Assembly: GCA_947503285.1 (NCBI GenBank)
Contig: CANNDD010000005.1
Location: 62,001 to 126,000, forward strand
From: an uncultured Croceitalea sp.
GTDB lineage: Bacteria; Bacteroidota; Bacteroidia; Flavobacteriales; Flavobacteriaceae
Reading direction: 5' to 3'
DNA: 64,000 bases
Shown here: piece after piece, positions 26,488-35,048 of the stretch
How positions within the stretch are numbered: the stretch's first letter is position 1
How the letters are laid out: every line of letters begins with the position of its first letter
Made by a program: the position numbers and the translations under genes
The notes under the pieces: model-generated
The model's input: only the letters and a program-made list of their open reading frames with translations
Told to the model about the DNA's origin: nothing
The model's database searches: none

Positions 26488-28305
26488 ATGCCCAACCGAA
26501 TACCACTATTCTGTATTTCCCTTTTTATTTTTTTTGGAGGATGTAAAGAATCCGAAACCTCAAAAGAAGTAGTAGCACCGCAAAATTTAGAAATACTTTT
26601 TGAAGACTACCAACAATTCAAACTCCGAATAAATCCTATTGAGGCCACAAAAGCAGGTTACACTGCTTTTAATGATACTATAGCAGATTATATCTCCGAT
26701 GATTATCAAAAACATTTGGTTGAGGAATATGATGCTTTCTTGACCCGTATCGAGAAGGTTGATACGTTGGGCTTGAATGAGACCCAACGACTTGCACTGG
26801 AAGTGATGCAGTGGGATTGTTCCATTAAAAAAGAAGGTCTGAAGAATGAATTGGCTGTCATTACCTCACCAATTTACAACCTACCCACACTAGAGTTTTT
26901 TCCCTTAGGTCAGATACAGTCATTACATTTATATGTTGCCCAATTGGCCGGTGGTTCAAGTGTTCATCCCTTTCAAACGATAGAAGATTATGAGAATTGG
27001 TTAAAACGCATTGAAGATTACTTAACATTTTTAGATACCAGCATAACCAAAATGAAGGAAGGTCTCGAAAAAGATGTGGTTTTACCCAGAAGTTTGATTG
27101 TAAAAATGATTCCACAATTAGAAGATTTCGTTTCAAAACCAGTGGAACAACACATATTCTACAAGCCGATTCTAAACCTGCCAGAAACATTTTCCCCAGA
27201 CGATTCCAAACGATTAAAAGAGGCGTATGTAGCAATCATTTCAGAACGGGTGATCCCGAAATATGCCATGCTCAAAAGGTTTTTAAAAGAGGAGTATTTA
27301 CCCCATGGTCGTTCAACATCGGGTATTGGGGCTTTATCAAATGGTGCAGAGACTTATGCGTATTTGATACGTTTGCATACTTCTACCAATATGACGGCTG
27401 ATGAGATTCATGAATTAGGTAAAAGGGAGGTAGCCAGAATACGCAGGGAAATGGAAAAGGCCATGCAGGCTTCAGGCTTTCGGGGAGATTTAAAGGCGTT
27501 TTTCGATGAGGTGCGCGGTACTGAAAAGCTAATGCCTTTTACGCAGCCTGATCAGGTGATTACCTATTTTGAATCCATGGAAGAAAAGATAGACATCAAA
27601 TTAGATTCCGTTTTTAATTTACGACCAAAAGCAGGTTTTAAAGTTAGAAGAACCGAAGCATTTCGAGAAGCTTCGGCAAGTGCCGAATACGTTCCCGGTT
27701 CAAAAGATGGTTCCCGTCCGGGGGTGTTTTATGTTCCGATACCAGAGATTGAAAAGTTCAATATCTTGACAAGCGAGGCTTTATTTTTGCATGAAGCGAT
27801 TCCTGGACACCATTTTCAGCTATCCTTGCAGCAAGAAAATGGAGACTTGCCTGAATTTTTGCATCCAGAAAGCCTTGGCGTATTTGTTGAGGGTTGGGCC
27901 TTGTATGCAGAATCTTTGGGTAAGGAACTGGGGTTGTATACCGACCTATACCTGTATTTTGGTATGCTAAGTATGGAAATGCACCGTGCCATTAGATTGG
28001 TCGTTGATACCGGTATGCATGCAAAAGGATGGACACGCGAAGAGGCCATTCAATACTCCTTGGATAATGAGGCTGACTCTGTAGAAGGTATAACAGCTGA
28101 AATAGAGCGCTATATGGCGACTCCGGGTCAGGCATTGTCCTATAAAATTGGGCAATTAAAAATTCGGGAACTGCGAACCAAGGCTGAAAAAGCACTTGGG
28201 GAAGCCTTTGATGTTCGGGAATTTCATGACCAAGTATTGAATACGGGTAGTTTGCCGCTTATTTTGTTGGAAAAGAAAATTGAGGGATGGATCAATGAAA
28301 ATTAA
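26488..28305 (+). CDS. DUF885 lipoprotein, probable zinc metallopeptidase
   Basis: This 605-residue protein has a lipoprotein signal peptide (LFIFFGGC, lipid-modified Cys19). The DUF885 domain fills the rest. HEAIPGHH at 435-442 is the family's H-E-x-x-x-G-H-H metal motif. EGWALYAESLGKELG downstream supplies further conserved acidic residues. Members are thought to be M32/M3-like zinc peptidases; substrates are mostly unknown. The protein would be anchored to a membrane facing the periplasm. A strong bidirectional terminator follows at 28365. Confidence 0.9.
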   Translation: MPNRIPLFCISLFIFFGGCKESETSKEVVAPQNLEILFEDYQQFKLRINPIEATKAGYTAFNDTIADYISDDYQKHLVEEYDAFLTRIEKVDTLGLNETQRLALEVMQWDCSIKKEGLKNELAVITSPIYNLPTLEFFPLGQIQSLHLYVAQLAGGSSVHPFQTIEDYENWLKRIEDYLTFLDTSITKMKEGLEKDVVLPRSLIVKMIPQLEDFVSKPVEQHIFYKPILNLPETFSPDDSKRLKEAYVAIISERVIPKYAMLKRFLKEEYLPHGRSTSGIGALSNGAETYAYLIRLHTSTNMTADEIHELGKREVARIRREMEKAMQASGFRGDLKAFFDEVRGTEKLMPFTQPDQVITYFESMEEKIDIKLDSVFNLRPKAGFKVRRTEAFREASASAEYVPGSKDGSRPGVFYVPIPEIEKFNILTSEALFLHEAIPGHHFQLSLQQENGDLPEFLHPESLGVFVEGWALYAESLGKELGLYTDLYLYFGMLSMEMHRAIRLVVDTGMHAKGWTREEAIQYSLDNEADSVEGITAEIERYMATPGQALSYKIGQLKIRELRTKAEKALGEAFDVREFHDQVLNTGSLPLILLEKKIEGWINEN

Positions 28306-28364
28306 AAGTAATGGATTCGCCGTGTGTATTTTTCCCTTGCTATTCCGTCAAGAACCTTGGAAAT

Positions 28365-28401
28365 AAAAGACCCCTAAAGCAATTGCTTTAGGGGTCTTTT
28401 T
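28365..28401. terminator. Bidirectional terminator between DUF885 and DUF2911 genes
   Basis: A perfect 16-bp stem (arms 28365-28380 and 28385-28400) has loop AATT and an A-run and T-run on the two sides. It lies between convergent genes and serves both. Confidence 0.9.
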
Positions 28402-28417
28402 GCTCATAAAGGGAAAT

Positions 28418-28957
28418 TTATAACATCACAGGTGTGGCAACTCTTGTGGTTCCCCAGCCCATAACCAAGTGCGCTCCGCCTTCTACCTCTTTAAAAGCAA
28501 TGGAAAATGCTTCCAATGATTCCCCGTCTGTAGAAGCCTTTGAAGTTACACGAACAACATCGGCCGCGTTGTCATACGAATAAGCTCCCCATTGGTTCAG
28601 GTTCTTGTTCAATATAACCGTCCATTCGCCTTCGCCGGGTATAGTGAACAATGCATATGTGCCGGCCGCTACTTTCTCTCCGCCAAAAGTTACATCTTGG
28701 TAAAAGGTGACCTCCGCTGCTTCATTGGCACCGGTTCTCCATACTTTTCCCGCTGGGGCCAAATCATCCATAGAGCGGCCTTTTAATTGTGGTCTTCCAT
28801 AAATAACACGGGCAACTTTGTTCGATTCTTTATAGCTAGATGGGAACGAGGCGATATCAGCCGGACTTTTGTCCAATCCGCTAAATTTTTGGGCAGTTGC
28901 CTCCGTAGTGAAAACTAAGGTGAAAGCAAATAATACAGGTAATAAGAATTTTTTCAT
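28418..28957 (-). CDS. DUF2911 exported protein
   Basis: The start at 28957 gives a signal peptide (MKKFLLPVLFAFTLVFTTEA) and a 179-residue product. The mature part is typical DUF2911: SPADIASFPSSYKESNKVAR, VIYGRPQLKGRSMDDLAPAG and WRTGANEAAEVTF, then GTYALFTIPGEGEWTVILNK. DUF2911 proteins are common, small, exported Bacteroidota proteins with no known activity. The gene stands alone on the minus strand, facing the DUF885 gene across a shared terminator. Confidence 0.9.
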   Translation of the reverse strand: MKKFLLPVLFAFTLVFTTEATAQKFSGLDKSPADIASFPSSYKESNKVARVIYGRPQLKGRSMDDLAPAGKVWRTGANEAAEVTFYQDVTFGGEKVAAGTYALFTIPGEGEWTVILNKNLNQWGAYSYDNAADVVRVTSKASTDGESLEAFSIAFKEVEGGAHLVMGWGTTRVATPVML

Positions 28958-29036
28958 TTTTAAAATTTTAGTTGAATTCAAAAGTAGTTTGAAGAACTAC
29001 GTGATTTTTTTAAAGAGTCGTTAAAATTTGAACAAC

Positions 29037-29055
29037 TTTCAGAATATATCTGAAA
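29037..29055. promoter_or_regulatory. Palindrome in asnB upstream region
   Basis: TTTCAGA-ATATA-TCTGAAA has perfect 7-bp arms. It lies in the 218-bp divergent region between the DUF2911 gene and asnB. It could be an operator for either gene; no regulator can be named. Confidence 0.35.
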
Positions 29056-29123
29056 TGAGGTGTATTTGCTTAAAGAAGTGATAATTGATCATATAAAAAC
29101 AAGATATTGTTTTAAAATGTAAT

Positions 29124-29140
29124 CAATAAATGATTTATTG
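29124..29140. promoter_or_regulatory. AT-rich palindrome before asnB
   Basis: CAATAAA-TGA-TTTATTG has perfect 7-bp arms, 60 bp upstream of the asnB start. Because the surroundings are AT-rich, chance is possible. It is a candidate operator only. Confidence 0.3.
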
Positions 29141-29199
29141 TTTTAATATGATAATATCAATTGCATTTTTGTATCACTAATTATTAGCAATAAAAGATT

Positions 29200-30870
29200 A
29201 TGTGCGGAATTGTATGTGCGTTTGATGTTAAGGAAAGCACCGAGGTGTTACGGCCACAGTTGTTGGAAATGTCTAAAAAAATAAGACATCGTGGTCCGGA
29301 TTGGAATGGAATTTATACTGGTGAGAAAGCAATTTTGGCCCACGAGCGTCTGGCTATTGTGGATCCAGCATCAGGTAAACAACCTTTGTTCAGTAAAGAT
29401 GGTAAACTGGTATTGGCCGCAAATGGTGAGATATACAACCATGGACAATTACGAAAGCAGTTTGAAGGTACTTACGGGTTTCAGACACAATCCGATTGTG
29501 AGGTGATTTTGGCATTGTATCAAGAAAAAGGTGTTGATTTTATAGACGAGCTTAATGGTATTTTTGGTTTTGCCATTTACGACAGTGAGAAAGATGAATA
29601 TTTCATTGCCAGGGATCATATGGGCATTATTCCGCTTTATATCGGATGGGATAAGAATGGTACTTTTTATGTAGCCTCTGAATTAAAAGCTTTGGAAGGT
29701 ACTTGTACCAAGATCGAGCTGTTTCCCCCTGGACATTACCTGCATAGCGCTACTGGGGAATTTGTACGGTGGTACCAGCGCGATTGGATGGATTATGAAG
29801 CAGTGAAGGAAAATGAGACAAGCATTAGGGAAATCCATGATGCTCTAGAGGCTGCGGTCAAACGCCAGTTAATGTCAGATGTACCCTATGGGGTACTGTT
29901 GTCCGGCGGATTGGATTCATCGGTGACCTCTGCTTTGGCCAAAAAGTTCGCACAAAAACGTATAGAGTCGGGTGATACCAAAGATGCTTGGTGGCCCCAA
30001 CTGCATTCGTTTTCAGTAGGGTTGGAAGGTTCCCCCGATTTGGCTGCCGCGCAGAAAGTGGCCGACCACATAGGTACGGTCCATCATGAGATAAAGTTTA
30101 CCATACAAGAGGGCCTAGATGCCATTAGGGATGTCATCTACAATTTAGAAACGTACGATATTACGACCATTAGGGCATCTACCCCAATGTATTTGATGGC
30201 CCGTGTCATTAAGTCCATGGGTATTAAGATGGTACTTTCCGGTGAAGGAGCCGACGAACTGTTTGGGGGCTATTTATATTTTCATAAGGCCCCGAGTCCA
30301 AAGGACTTTCATGAAGAGACCGTGCGCAAATTGGATAAGTTGCATATGTACGATTGTTTGCGGGCCAACAAATCGCTGGCTGCTTGGGGTATTGAGGGGC
30401 GTGTACCATTTTTGGATAAAGAGTTTATGGATGTCGCGATGGGGATCAACCCAAAAGATAAAATGATCAATGGGGAACGAATGGAGAAATGGGTAGTACG
30501 CAAGGCCTTTGAGTCCTATTTGCCTGAAAGTGTGGCGTGGCGTCAAAAAGAACAGTTCTCAGACGGGGTGGGTTATAGTTGGATCGATACCCTAAAAGAA
30601 GTGGTCGAAGAAGCGGTAAGTGACGAGCAATTGCAAAATGCCCACTTTAAATTTCCGATACAGACCCCGACCACCAAAGAAGAATATTATTACCGTTCTA
30701 TTTTTGAAGGGCATTTTCCGTCAGATGCGGCTGCATTAAGCGTTCCTCAAGAGCCTTCCGTTGCCTGTAGTACCAAAATAGCCTTGGAGTGGGATGAGGC
30801 GTTTAAAAACATGAACGATCCTTCAGGGAGGGCAGTGTCAAATGTTCATGATGATGCCTACATAAAGTAA
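29200..30870 (+). CDS. asnB: Asparagine synthase B (glutamine-hydrolysing)
   Basis: AsnB makes asparagine from aspartate, ATP and glutamine in the cytosol. The 556-residue protein starts MCGIVCAFDV, so Cys2 is the nucleophile of the class II glutaminase domain (about 1-190, RHRGPDWNG, LAANGEIYNH). The synthetase domain has the PP-loop LSGGLDSS near residue 230 and LSGEGADELFGGY. The length matches E. coli AsnB. The upstream region has two palindromes but no clear TAnnTTTG element. A terminator follows at 30922. Confidence 0.97.
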   Translation: MCGIVCAFDVKESTEVLRPQLLEMSKKIRHRGPDWNGIYTGEKAILAHERLAIVDPASGKQPLFSKDGKLVLAANGEIYNHGQLRKQFEGTYGFQTQSDCEVILALYQEKGVDFIDELNGIFGFAIYDSEKDEYFIARDHMGIIPLYIGWDKNGTFYVASELKALEGTCTKIELFPPGHYLHSATGEFVRWYQRDWMDYEAVKENETSIREIHDALEAAVKRQLMSDVPYGVLLSGGLDSSVTSALAKKFAQKRIESGDTKDAWWPQLHSFSVGLEGSPDLAAAQKVADHIGTVHHEIKFTIQEGLDAIRDVIYNLETYDITTIRASTPMYLMARVIKSMGIKMVLSGEGADELFGGYLYFHKAPSPKDFHEETVRKLDKLHMYDCLRANKSLAAWGIEGRVPFLDKEFMDVAMGINPKDKMINGERMEKWVVRKAFESYLPESVAWRQKEQFSDGVGYSWIDTLKEVVEEAVSDEQLQNAHFKFPIQTPTTKEEYYYRSIFEGHFPSDAAALSVPQEPSVACSTKIALEWDEAFKNMNDPSGRAVSNVHDDAYIK

Positions 30871-30921
30871 ACTTGTTTTCATTTAGGGACAAGTAGTTTT
30901 TTATTCATTTTAATTAGTCGT

Positions 30922-30948
30922 GAAAAGCACCCCTCAAGGGTGCTTTTC
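30922..30948 (+). terminator. Terminator after asnB
   Basis: A perfect 11-bp stem (30922-30932 with 30938-30948, loop CTCAA) ends in TTTTC and lies 52 bp after the asnB stop. Confidence 0.8.
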
Positions 30949-30959
30949 CAGTCAATGAG

Positions 30960-31018
30960 ACCCAAGTTTCGAAGAAACTTGCTGGTCGAATAGACCCCTA
31001 ACGGAGTGTTCGAGGTCT
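30960..31018. repeat. Tandem 59-bp repeat, copy 1 (each with two hairpins)
   Basis: This is the first of two 59-bp copies separated by 24 bp. It contains the perfect hairpin CAAGTTTCGAAGAAACTTG and a second, imperfect one, GACCCC-TAACGGAGTGTTC-GAGGTC. It lies in the 469-bp gap between asnB and gyrB (30871-31339), which otherwise holds the asnB terminator and a gyrB -7 element. Confidence 0.8.
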
Positions 31019-31042
31019 ATTGTAAAAAATGCCGATGGCTGT

Positions 31043-31101
31043 ACCCAAGTTTCGAAGGAACCTGCTGGTCGAATTGACCCCTAACGGAGTGTTCGGGGTC
31101 T
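31043..31101. repeat. Tandem 59-bp repeat, copy 2
   Basis: This copy differs from copy 1 at only four positions. The second hairpin is perfect at its base here (GACCCC with GGGGTC) while the first has become imperfect. The outer arms resemble the element at 1681-1702, pointing to a dispersed palindromic family. Confidence 0.8.
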
Positions 31102-31293
31102 TCGTGACGGAGTATGGATATCCATACCCAATTTTTGCGAGACCGGTTAAAGTAATTGGAGTAAATCAACATTTTATCCTCAGAATCACACCTCAGGAAT
31201 ACACCTTGTGATTTGATATAATTTTCCACAATAACTTGTTGATAACTTCAAGTGATAAATGGCTGCAACACCTTAATTTCACTAGGTTTTCGT

Positions 31294-31301
31294 TATATTT
31301 G
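31294..31301 (+). promoter_or_regulatory. -7 element of the gyrB promoter
   Basis: TATATTTG matches the Bacteroidota -7 consensus TAnnTTTG and lies 38 bp before the gyrB start codon. No good -33 TTG is seen at the usual distance, so only the -7 part is called. Confidence 0.5.
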
Positions 31302-31339
31302 TAAGATTTGAAATTTGCAAAATAATTTAGTTTGAAACT

Positions 31340-33280
31340 ATGAGCGAAGAAGCTAAAAAAAATCAGTATTCCGCAGACAGTATCCAAGCCCTAGAGGGTA
31401 TGGAGCATGTTAGAATGCGTCCCTCAATGTACATAGGTGATGTTGGGCCAAGGGGATTGCATCATTTGGTTTATGAAGTGGTCGATAACTCTATCGATGA
31501 GGCCATGGGCGGGTACTGTGATACCATCGGGGTTACCATCAATGAAGACAATTCCATTACGGTAAATGATAATGGACGGGGTATACCCGTAGGGCTGCAC
31601 CAAAAAGAAGGGGTTTCGGCCCTTGAAGTGGTTATGACCAAAATAGGTGCAGGGGGTAAGTTTGATAAAGATTCCTACAAGGTTTCCGGTGGGCTGCATG
31701 GTGTTGGGGTTTCTTGTGTGAACGCCTTGTCCAAGCACTTAAAAGCCACGGTTTTTAGGGAAGGCAAAATATGGGAGCAAGAATATGAAAGAGGTAAAAC
31801 ACTTTATCCGGTAAAAAGTGTCGGCGAAAGCAAAGTAACGGGTACTGAGGTAACTTTTGTTCCTGACGATATTATCTTTACGCAGACTACGGAATACAAT
31901 TATGAGACGCTCGCTAACAGAATGCGTGAATTGGCCTACCTGAATAAGGGCATCACCATTACGTTGACCGACAAAAGAAATAAGGATGAGAAAGGTGAAT
32001 TTGTCTCAGAAGTCTTTCATTCAGAAGAGGGATTGAAAGAATTTATCCGTTTTCTTGATGAAACAAGAGATCCCCTCATTCAGTCCGTGATTGCTATGGA
32101 AGGGGAGAAGAACGGAATTCCTGTTGAGGTTGCCATGATCTACAATACAGGCTACTCTGAAAATTTACATTCTTATGTAAATAACATCAATACCCATGAA
32201 GGGGGTACCCATCTTTCAGGGTTTAGAAGGGGATTGACCAGTACCCTGAAGAAATATGCCGATAACTCGGGAATGCTCGACAAATTGAAATTTGAAATTT
32301 CAGGCGATGATTTCCGTGAGGGCTTGACGGCCATAGTTTCGGTAAAGGTCGCGGAACCACAGTTTGAGGGCCAGACCAAAACCAAATTGGGCAACCGCGA
32401 AGTCACAAGTGCGGTCAGCCAGGCAGTATCTGAAATGCTTACCGATTACTTGGAGGAGCACCCTGAAGATGCCAAACAAATCGTCGAGAAGGTAAAACTA
32501 GCTGCCCAAGCACGTCACGCCGCTGCCAAGGCACGTGAAATGGTACAACGTAAAAACCCTATGAGTGTTGGCGGCTTACCAGGCAAGTTGTCTGATTGTT
32601 CTGAACAAGACCCGACCAAGTGTGAGGTTTTCTTGGTCGAGGGTGATTCTGCGGGTGGTACTGCAAAACAAGGTCGAGATCGAATGTTTCAAGCCATACT
32701 GCCGCTTCGAGGTAAGATTTTGAATGTCGAGAAAGCCATGCAGCATAAAGTTTTTGAGAACGAGGAAATCAAGAATATTTATACGGCACTTGGCGTTACC
32801 ATTGGTACCGAAGAAGATAGCAAGGCGTTGAACCTCGAAAAGCTGCGCTATCATAAAGTGGTCATCATGTGTGATGCCGATGTTGATGGTAGCCATATTG
32901 AGACCTTGATCTTGACGTTCTTTTTCAGGTATATGCGTGAGTTGATAGAAGGCGGTCACGTCTACATCGCAACACCCCCCTTGTACCTGGTGAAAAAAGG
33001 AGCGAAAAGGCGATACGCTTGGGATGACAAAGAACGTGATGAGATTGTGGAGTCCATGGGTGGGGCAGCAGGAATACAACGTTATAAGGGTCTCGGTGAA
33101 ATGAACGCCGAACAGTTATGGGATACCACCATGAACCCTGAATTCAGGACACTTCGTCAAGTTTCCATTGATAATGCCACGGAAACCGACCGTATCTTCT
33201 CAATGCTAATGGGCGATGAGGTGCCACCAAGAAGGGAATTTATCGAAAAGAATGCGGTCTATGCCAACATTGATGTATAG
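31340..33280 (+). CDS. gyrB: DNA gyrase subunit B
   Basis: GyrB supplies the ATPase and TOPRIM parts of gyrase, which introduces negative supercoils. The 646-residue length is usual for this phylum. The GHKL ATPase domain shows YEVVDNSIDEAMGGY, VNDNGRGIPVG and KVSGGLHGVGVS. The TOPRIM domain has VEGDSAGGTAKQGRDR and MCDADVDGSHI. The C-terminus carries QRYKGLGEMNAEQLWDTTM, the usual GyrB tail. gyrA is not in the window. A strong terminator follows at 33311. Confidence 0.98.
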   Translation: MSEEAKKNQYSADSIQALEGMEHVRMRPSMYIGDVGPRGLHHLVYEVVDNSIDEAMGGYCDTIGVTINEDNSITVNDNGRGIPVGLHQKEGVSALEVVMTKIGAGGKFDKDSYKVSGGLHGVGVSCVNALSKHLKATVFREGKIWEQEYERGKTLYPVKSVGESKVTGTEVTFVPDDIIFTQTTEYNYETLANRMRELAYLNKGITITLTDKRNKDEKGEFVSEVFHSEEGLKEFIRFLDETRDPLIQSVIAMEGEKNGIPVEVAMIYNTGYSENLHSYVNNINTHEGGTHLSGFRRGLTSTLKKYADNSGMLDKLKFEISGDDFREGLTAIVSVKVAEPQFEGQTKTKLGNREVTSAVSQAVSEMLTDYLEEHPEDAKQIVEKVKLAAQARHAAAKAREMVQRKNPMSVGGLPGKLSDCSEQDPTKCEVFLVEGDSAGGTAKQGRDRMFQAILPLRGKILNVEKAMQHKVFENEEIKNIYTALGVTIGTEEDSKALNLEKLRYHKVVIMCDADVDGSHIETLILTFFFRYMRELIEGGHVYIATPPLYLVKKGAKRRYAWDDKERDEIVESMGGAAGIQRYKGLGEMNAEQLWDTTMNPEFRTLRQVSIDNATETDRIFSMLMGDEVPPRREFIEKNAVYANIDV

Positions 33281-33310
33281 TTTAGTACATTGATAATGGT
33301 ATTTCACAAC

Positions 33311-33340
33311 AAAAACTCGCCCTAATCGGGCGGGTTTTTT
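33311..33340 (+). terminator. Terminator after gyrB
   Basis: The stem AACTCGCCC/GGGCGGGTT (one G-T pair) with a 5-nt loop is followed by six T residues, 31 bp after the gyrB stop. Confidence 0.9.
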
Positions 33341-33361
33341 AGTTTTAAGAAAATTTATAAA

Positions 33362-34369
33362 ATGAAACAATTCATAGGCCTCTTGCTCTTAACCTGTTCA
33401 TGGGGCGCTAATGCCCAAAGCTTAAACAATATATTGACTGCGGGTATCGAGAACGCAGAACGATTTACCGATGCTTACACGGCCCCGGTTACCGAATCGG
33501 CGATTTATGGTATTTCCAATGGTTGGTATAACTCTGCGGACGCCAAGCCCCTAGGTGGATTTGAAATTTCAGTTGTTGGTAATATTACGGGATTCAGGAA
33601 CAAGGACGATAAAAAGTCTTTTGAGCTTGATATTGATGATTATGAGAATCTCAGTTTTACCGATGGAAGCCAATCAAAGCAGGTCGCAACAGGATTGGGT
33701 GATATCACAGGGGTCGAGGTGATCATCTCTGATGACAATGGCCTGTTCAGTGAACGGTTTGAGTTGCCATCAGGTTTGGCATCAGAAGATTTTAACTTTA
33801 TCCCTTCAGGATACCTACAGGCCAGTGTTGGTCTAATCAAAGGTCTAGAGGTGAAAGCTAGGTTTTTACCCAAAATCGATTTTGAGGATAGCGCCGAAAT
33901 AAGTTTGTTCGGAGCAGGCCTACAATATGATTTCACTAAATTATTGCCTGCCGATAAATTATTACCGGTAGCCATTTCTGCCGTTATCGGTTATACAAAT
34001 TTAGACGGAACATATGATTTCACGGATTCAAATCTTGTGGATGGTGAGAATCAGCGCATAGATGCCAGTTTTAATACTTGGAATTTTAGTGCAGTGGTAT
34101 CGACACGAAAGATACCCGTCATCAATTTTTATGGAGGCTTAGGCTATATTACCGGAACATCTGACATCGATGTCTTAGGGGAGTATGTTGTTCGCTCAGG
34201 GCCATTTCAGGCAACCTATACAGATCCTTTTTCGGTATCCAATAATGTTAGTGGCGTTACCGCTAATATCGGCACAAAATTAAAATTGGGCTTTTTTAGG
34301 CTCAATGTAGAGTATAATATTGCCCAGTTCAACACGCTGACGGCAGGTATCAATTTCGGCTTTAGGTAG
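33362..34369 (+). CDS. DUF6588-type outer membrane protein
   Basis: This 335-residue protein has a signal peptide (MKQFIGLLLLTCSWGANAQ). It continues with NILTAGIENAERFTDAYTAP and GISNGWYNSADAKPLGGFEI, typical of proteins annotated DUF6588 in Flavobacteriaceae. The mature part alternates hydrophobic and polar residues and ends in TLTAGINFGFR, a good last strand of an outer-membrane barrel. No function is known for the family. It lies between the terminators of gyrB and its own at 34391, so it is transcribed alone. Confidence 0.78.
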   Translation: MKQFIGLLLLTCSWGANAQSLNNILTAGIENAERFTDAYTAPVTESAIYGISNGWYNSADAKPLGGFEISVVGNITGFRNKDDKKSFELDIDDYENLSFTDGSQSKQVATGLGDITGVEVIISDDNGLFSERFELPSGLASEDFNFIPSGYLQASVGLIKGLEVKARFLPKIDFEDSAEISLFGAGLQYDFTKLLPADKLLPVAISAVIGYTNLDGTYDFTDSNLVDGENQRIDASFNTWNFSAVVSTRKIPVINFYGGLGYITGTSDIDVLGEYVVRSGPFQATYTDPFSVSNNVSGVTANIGTKLKLGFFRLNVEYNIAQFNTLTAGINFGFR

Positions 34370-34390
34370 TGCCGATCTAACATACGAACA

Positions 34391-34421
34391 AAAAATGCCC
34401 CATTAATTGGGGCATTTTATT
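34391..34421. terminator. Terminator between DUF6588 and lipoprotein genes
   Basis: The stem AAAATGCCCC/GGGGCATTTT (loop ATTAATT) is followed by TATTTT. The A-run on the left lets it serve the convergent minus-strand lipoprotein gene too. Confidence 0.88.
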
Positions 34422-34443
34422 TTCATATAGTATTTCGATTGAC

Positions 34444-34812
34444 TCATTCACGAACCGCAAACGTGCCGCCACTGACAAGCTCTAATTGCTCGGGTTCATC
34501 CGCATTGTTCATAATAACTTCGGTATCGGAAAGATTCGCTTCATTATAAATAATGGAGTAGGTTTGATTTTCAACCGACCAGGCAAAATCAGTATAAAAT
34601 ACAAGGGTTTTACCAGAATATCGATGATAACGCCCGAGATAGGCATCATTGAAAATCCATTCTTCCCTTTCGACAACTTGCTCTTTTGAGCTTGTACCAA
34701 TAGCGGTTTTAGACCATATTCCTAAAATAGGGTCGTTGTTTTCCGGTATACGTGTACAGTTGCTTACAGCTATTATGCAAATAATAGCCAACAATGAAAA
34801 AAGCTTTTTCAT
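34444..34812 (-). CDS. Small lipocalin-like lipoprotein
   Basis: The start at 34812 gives MKKLFSLLAIICIIAVSNC, a lipoprotein signal peptide with Cys19 (122 residues in all). The mature segment begins ENNDPILGIWSKT, the G-x-W pattern near the N-terminus of lipocalin-like proteins of Bacteroidota. About six beta-strand-like segments follow (REEWIFNDAYLGRYHRYSG, YTDFAWSVENQTYSIIYN). The ligand and role are unknown. It is flanked by a shared terminator and the divergent mdh gene. Confidence 0.7.
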   Translation of the reverse strand: MKKLFSLLAIICIIAVSNCTRIPENNDPILGIWSKTAIGTSSKEQVVEREEWIFNDAYLGRYHRYSGKTLVFYTDFAWSVENQTYSIIYNEANLSDTEVIMNNADEPEQLELVSGGTFAVRE

Positions 34813-35009
34813 AAGTAGGTAATTCAATTTGATTTGGGATAGTTATAACGTTACAATGAAAGGGCCTATTGCAATTTTTCGATGTACTACATGTTTAGCT
34901 CGTTTTCTTCGTTGAAAACACTTTTTCTTTAACAAAACAGTAACCTTTTTAGTGTCAATTTGTTTAGGGAATATGACATATTTCATAAAAATTTGGTTTA
35001 AAAAATCCC

Positions 35010-35017
35010 TATTTTTG
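35010..35017 (+). promoter_or_regulatory. -7 element before mdh
   Basis: TATTTTTG fits TAnnTTTG and lies 31 bp before the mdh ATG. A TTTG at 34992-34995 is closer than the usual 17-20 bp spacing, so the -33 part is uncertain. The remaining gap 34828-35009 is AT-rich with nothing else recognisable. Confidence 0.45.
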
Positions 35018-35048
35018 GGTTCCTTTAAAACAAATAAAACACTAGAAT

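Noticed and set aside
30960-31101. Possible CRISPR array
   Set aside because: Only two copies of 59 bp with internal hairpins and a 24-bp spacer; there are no cas genes nearby.
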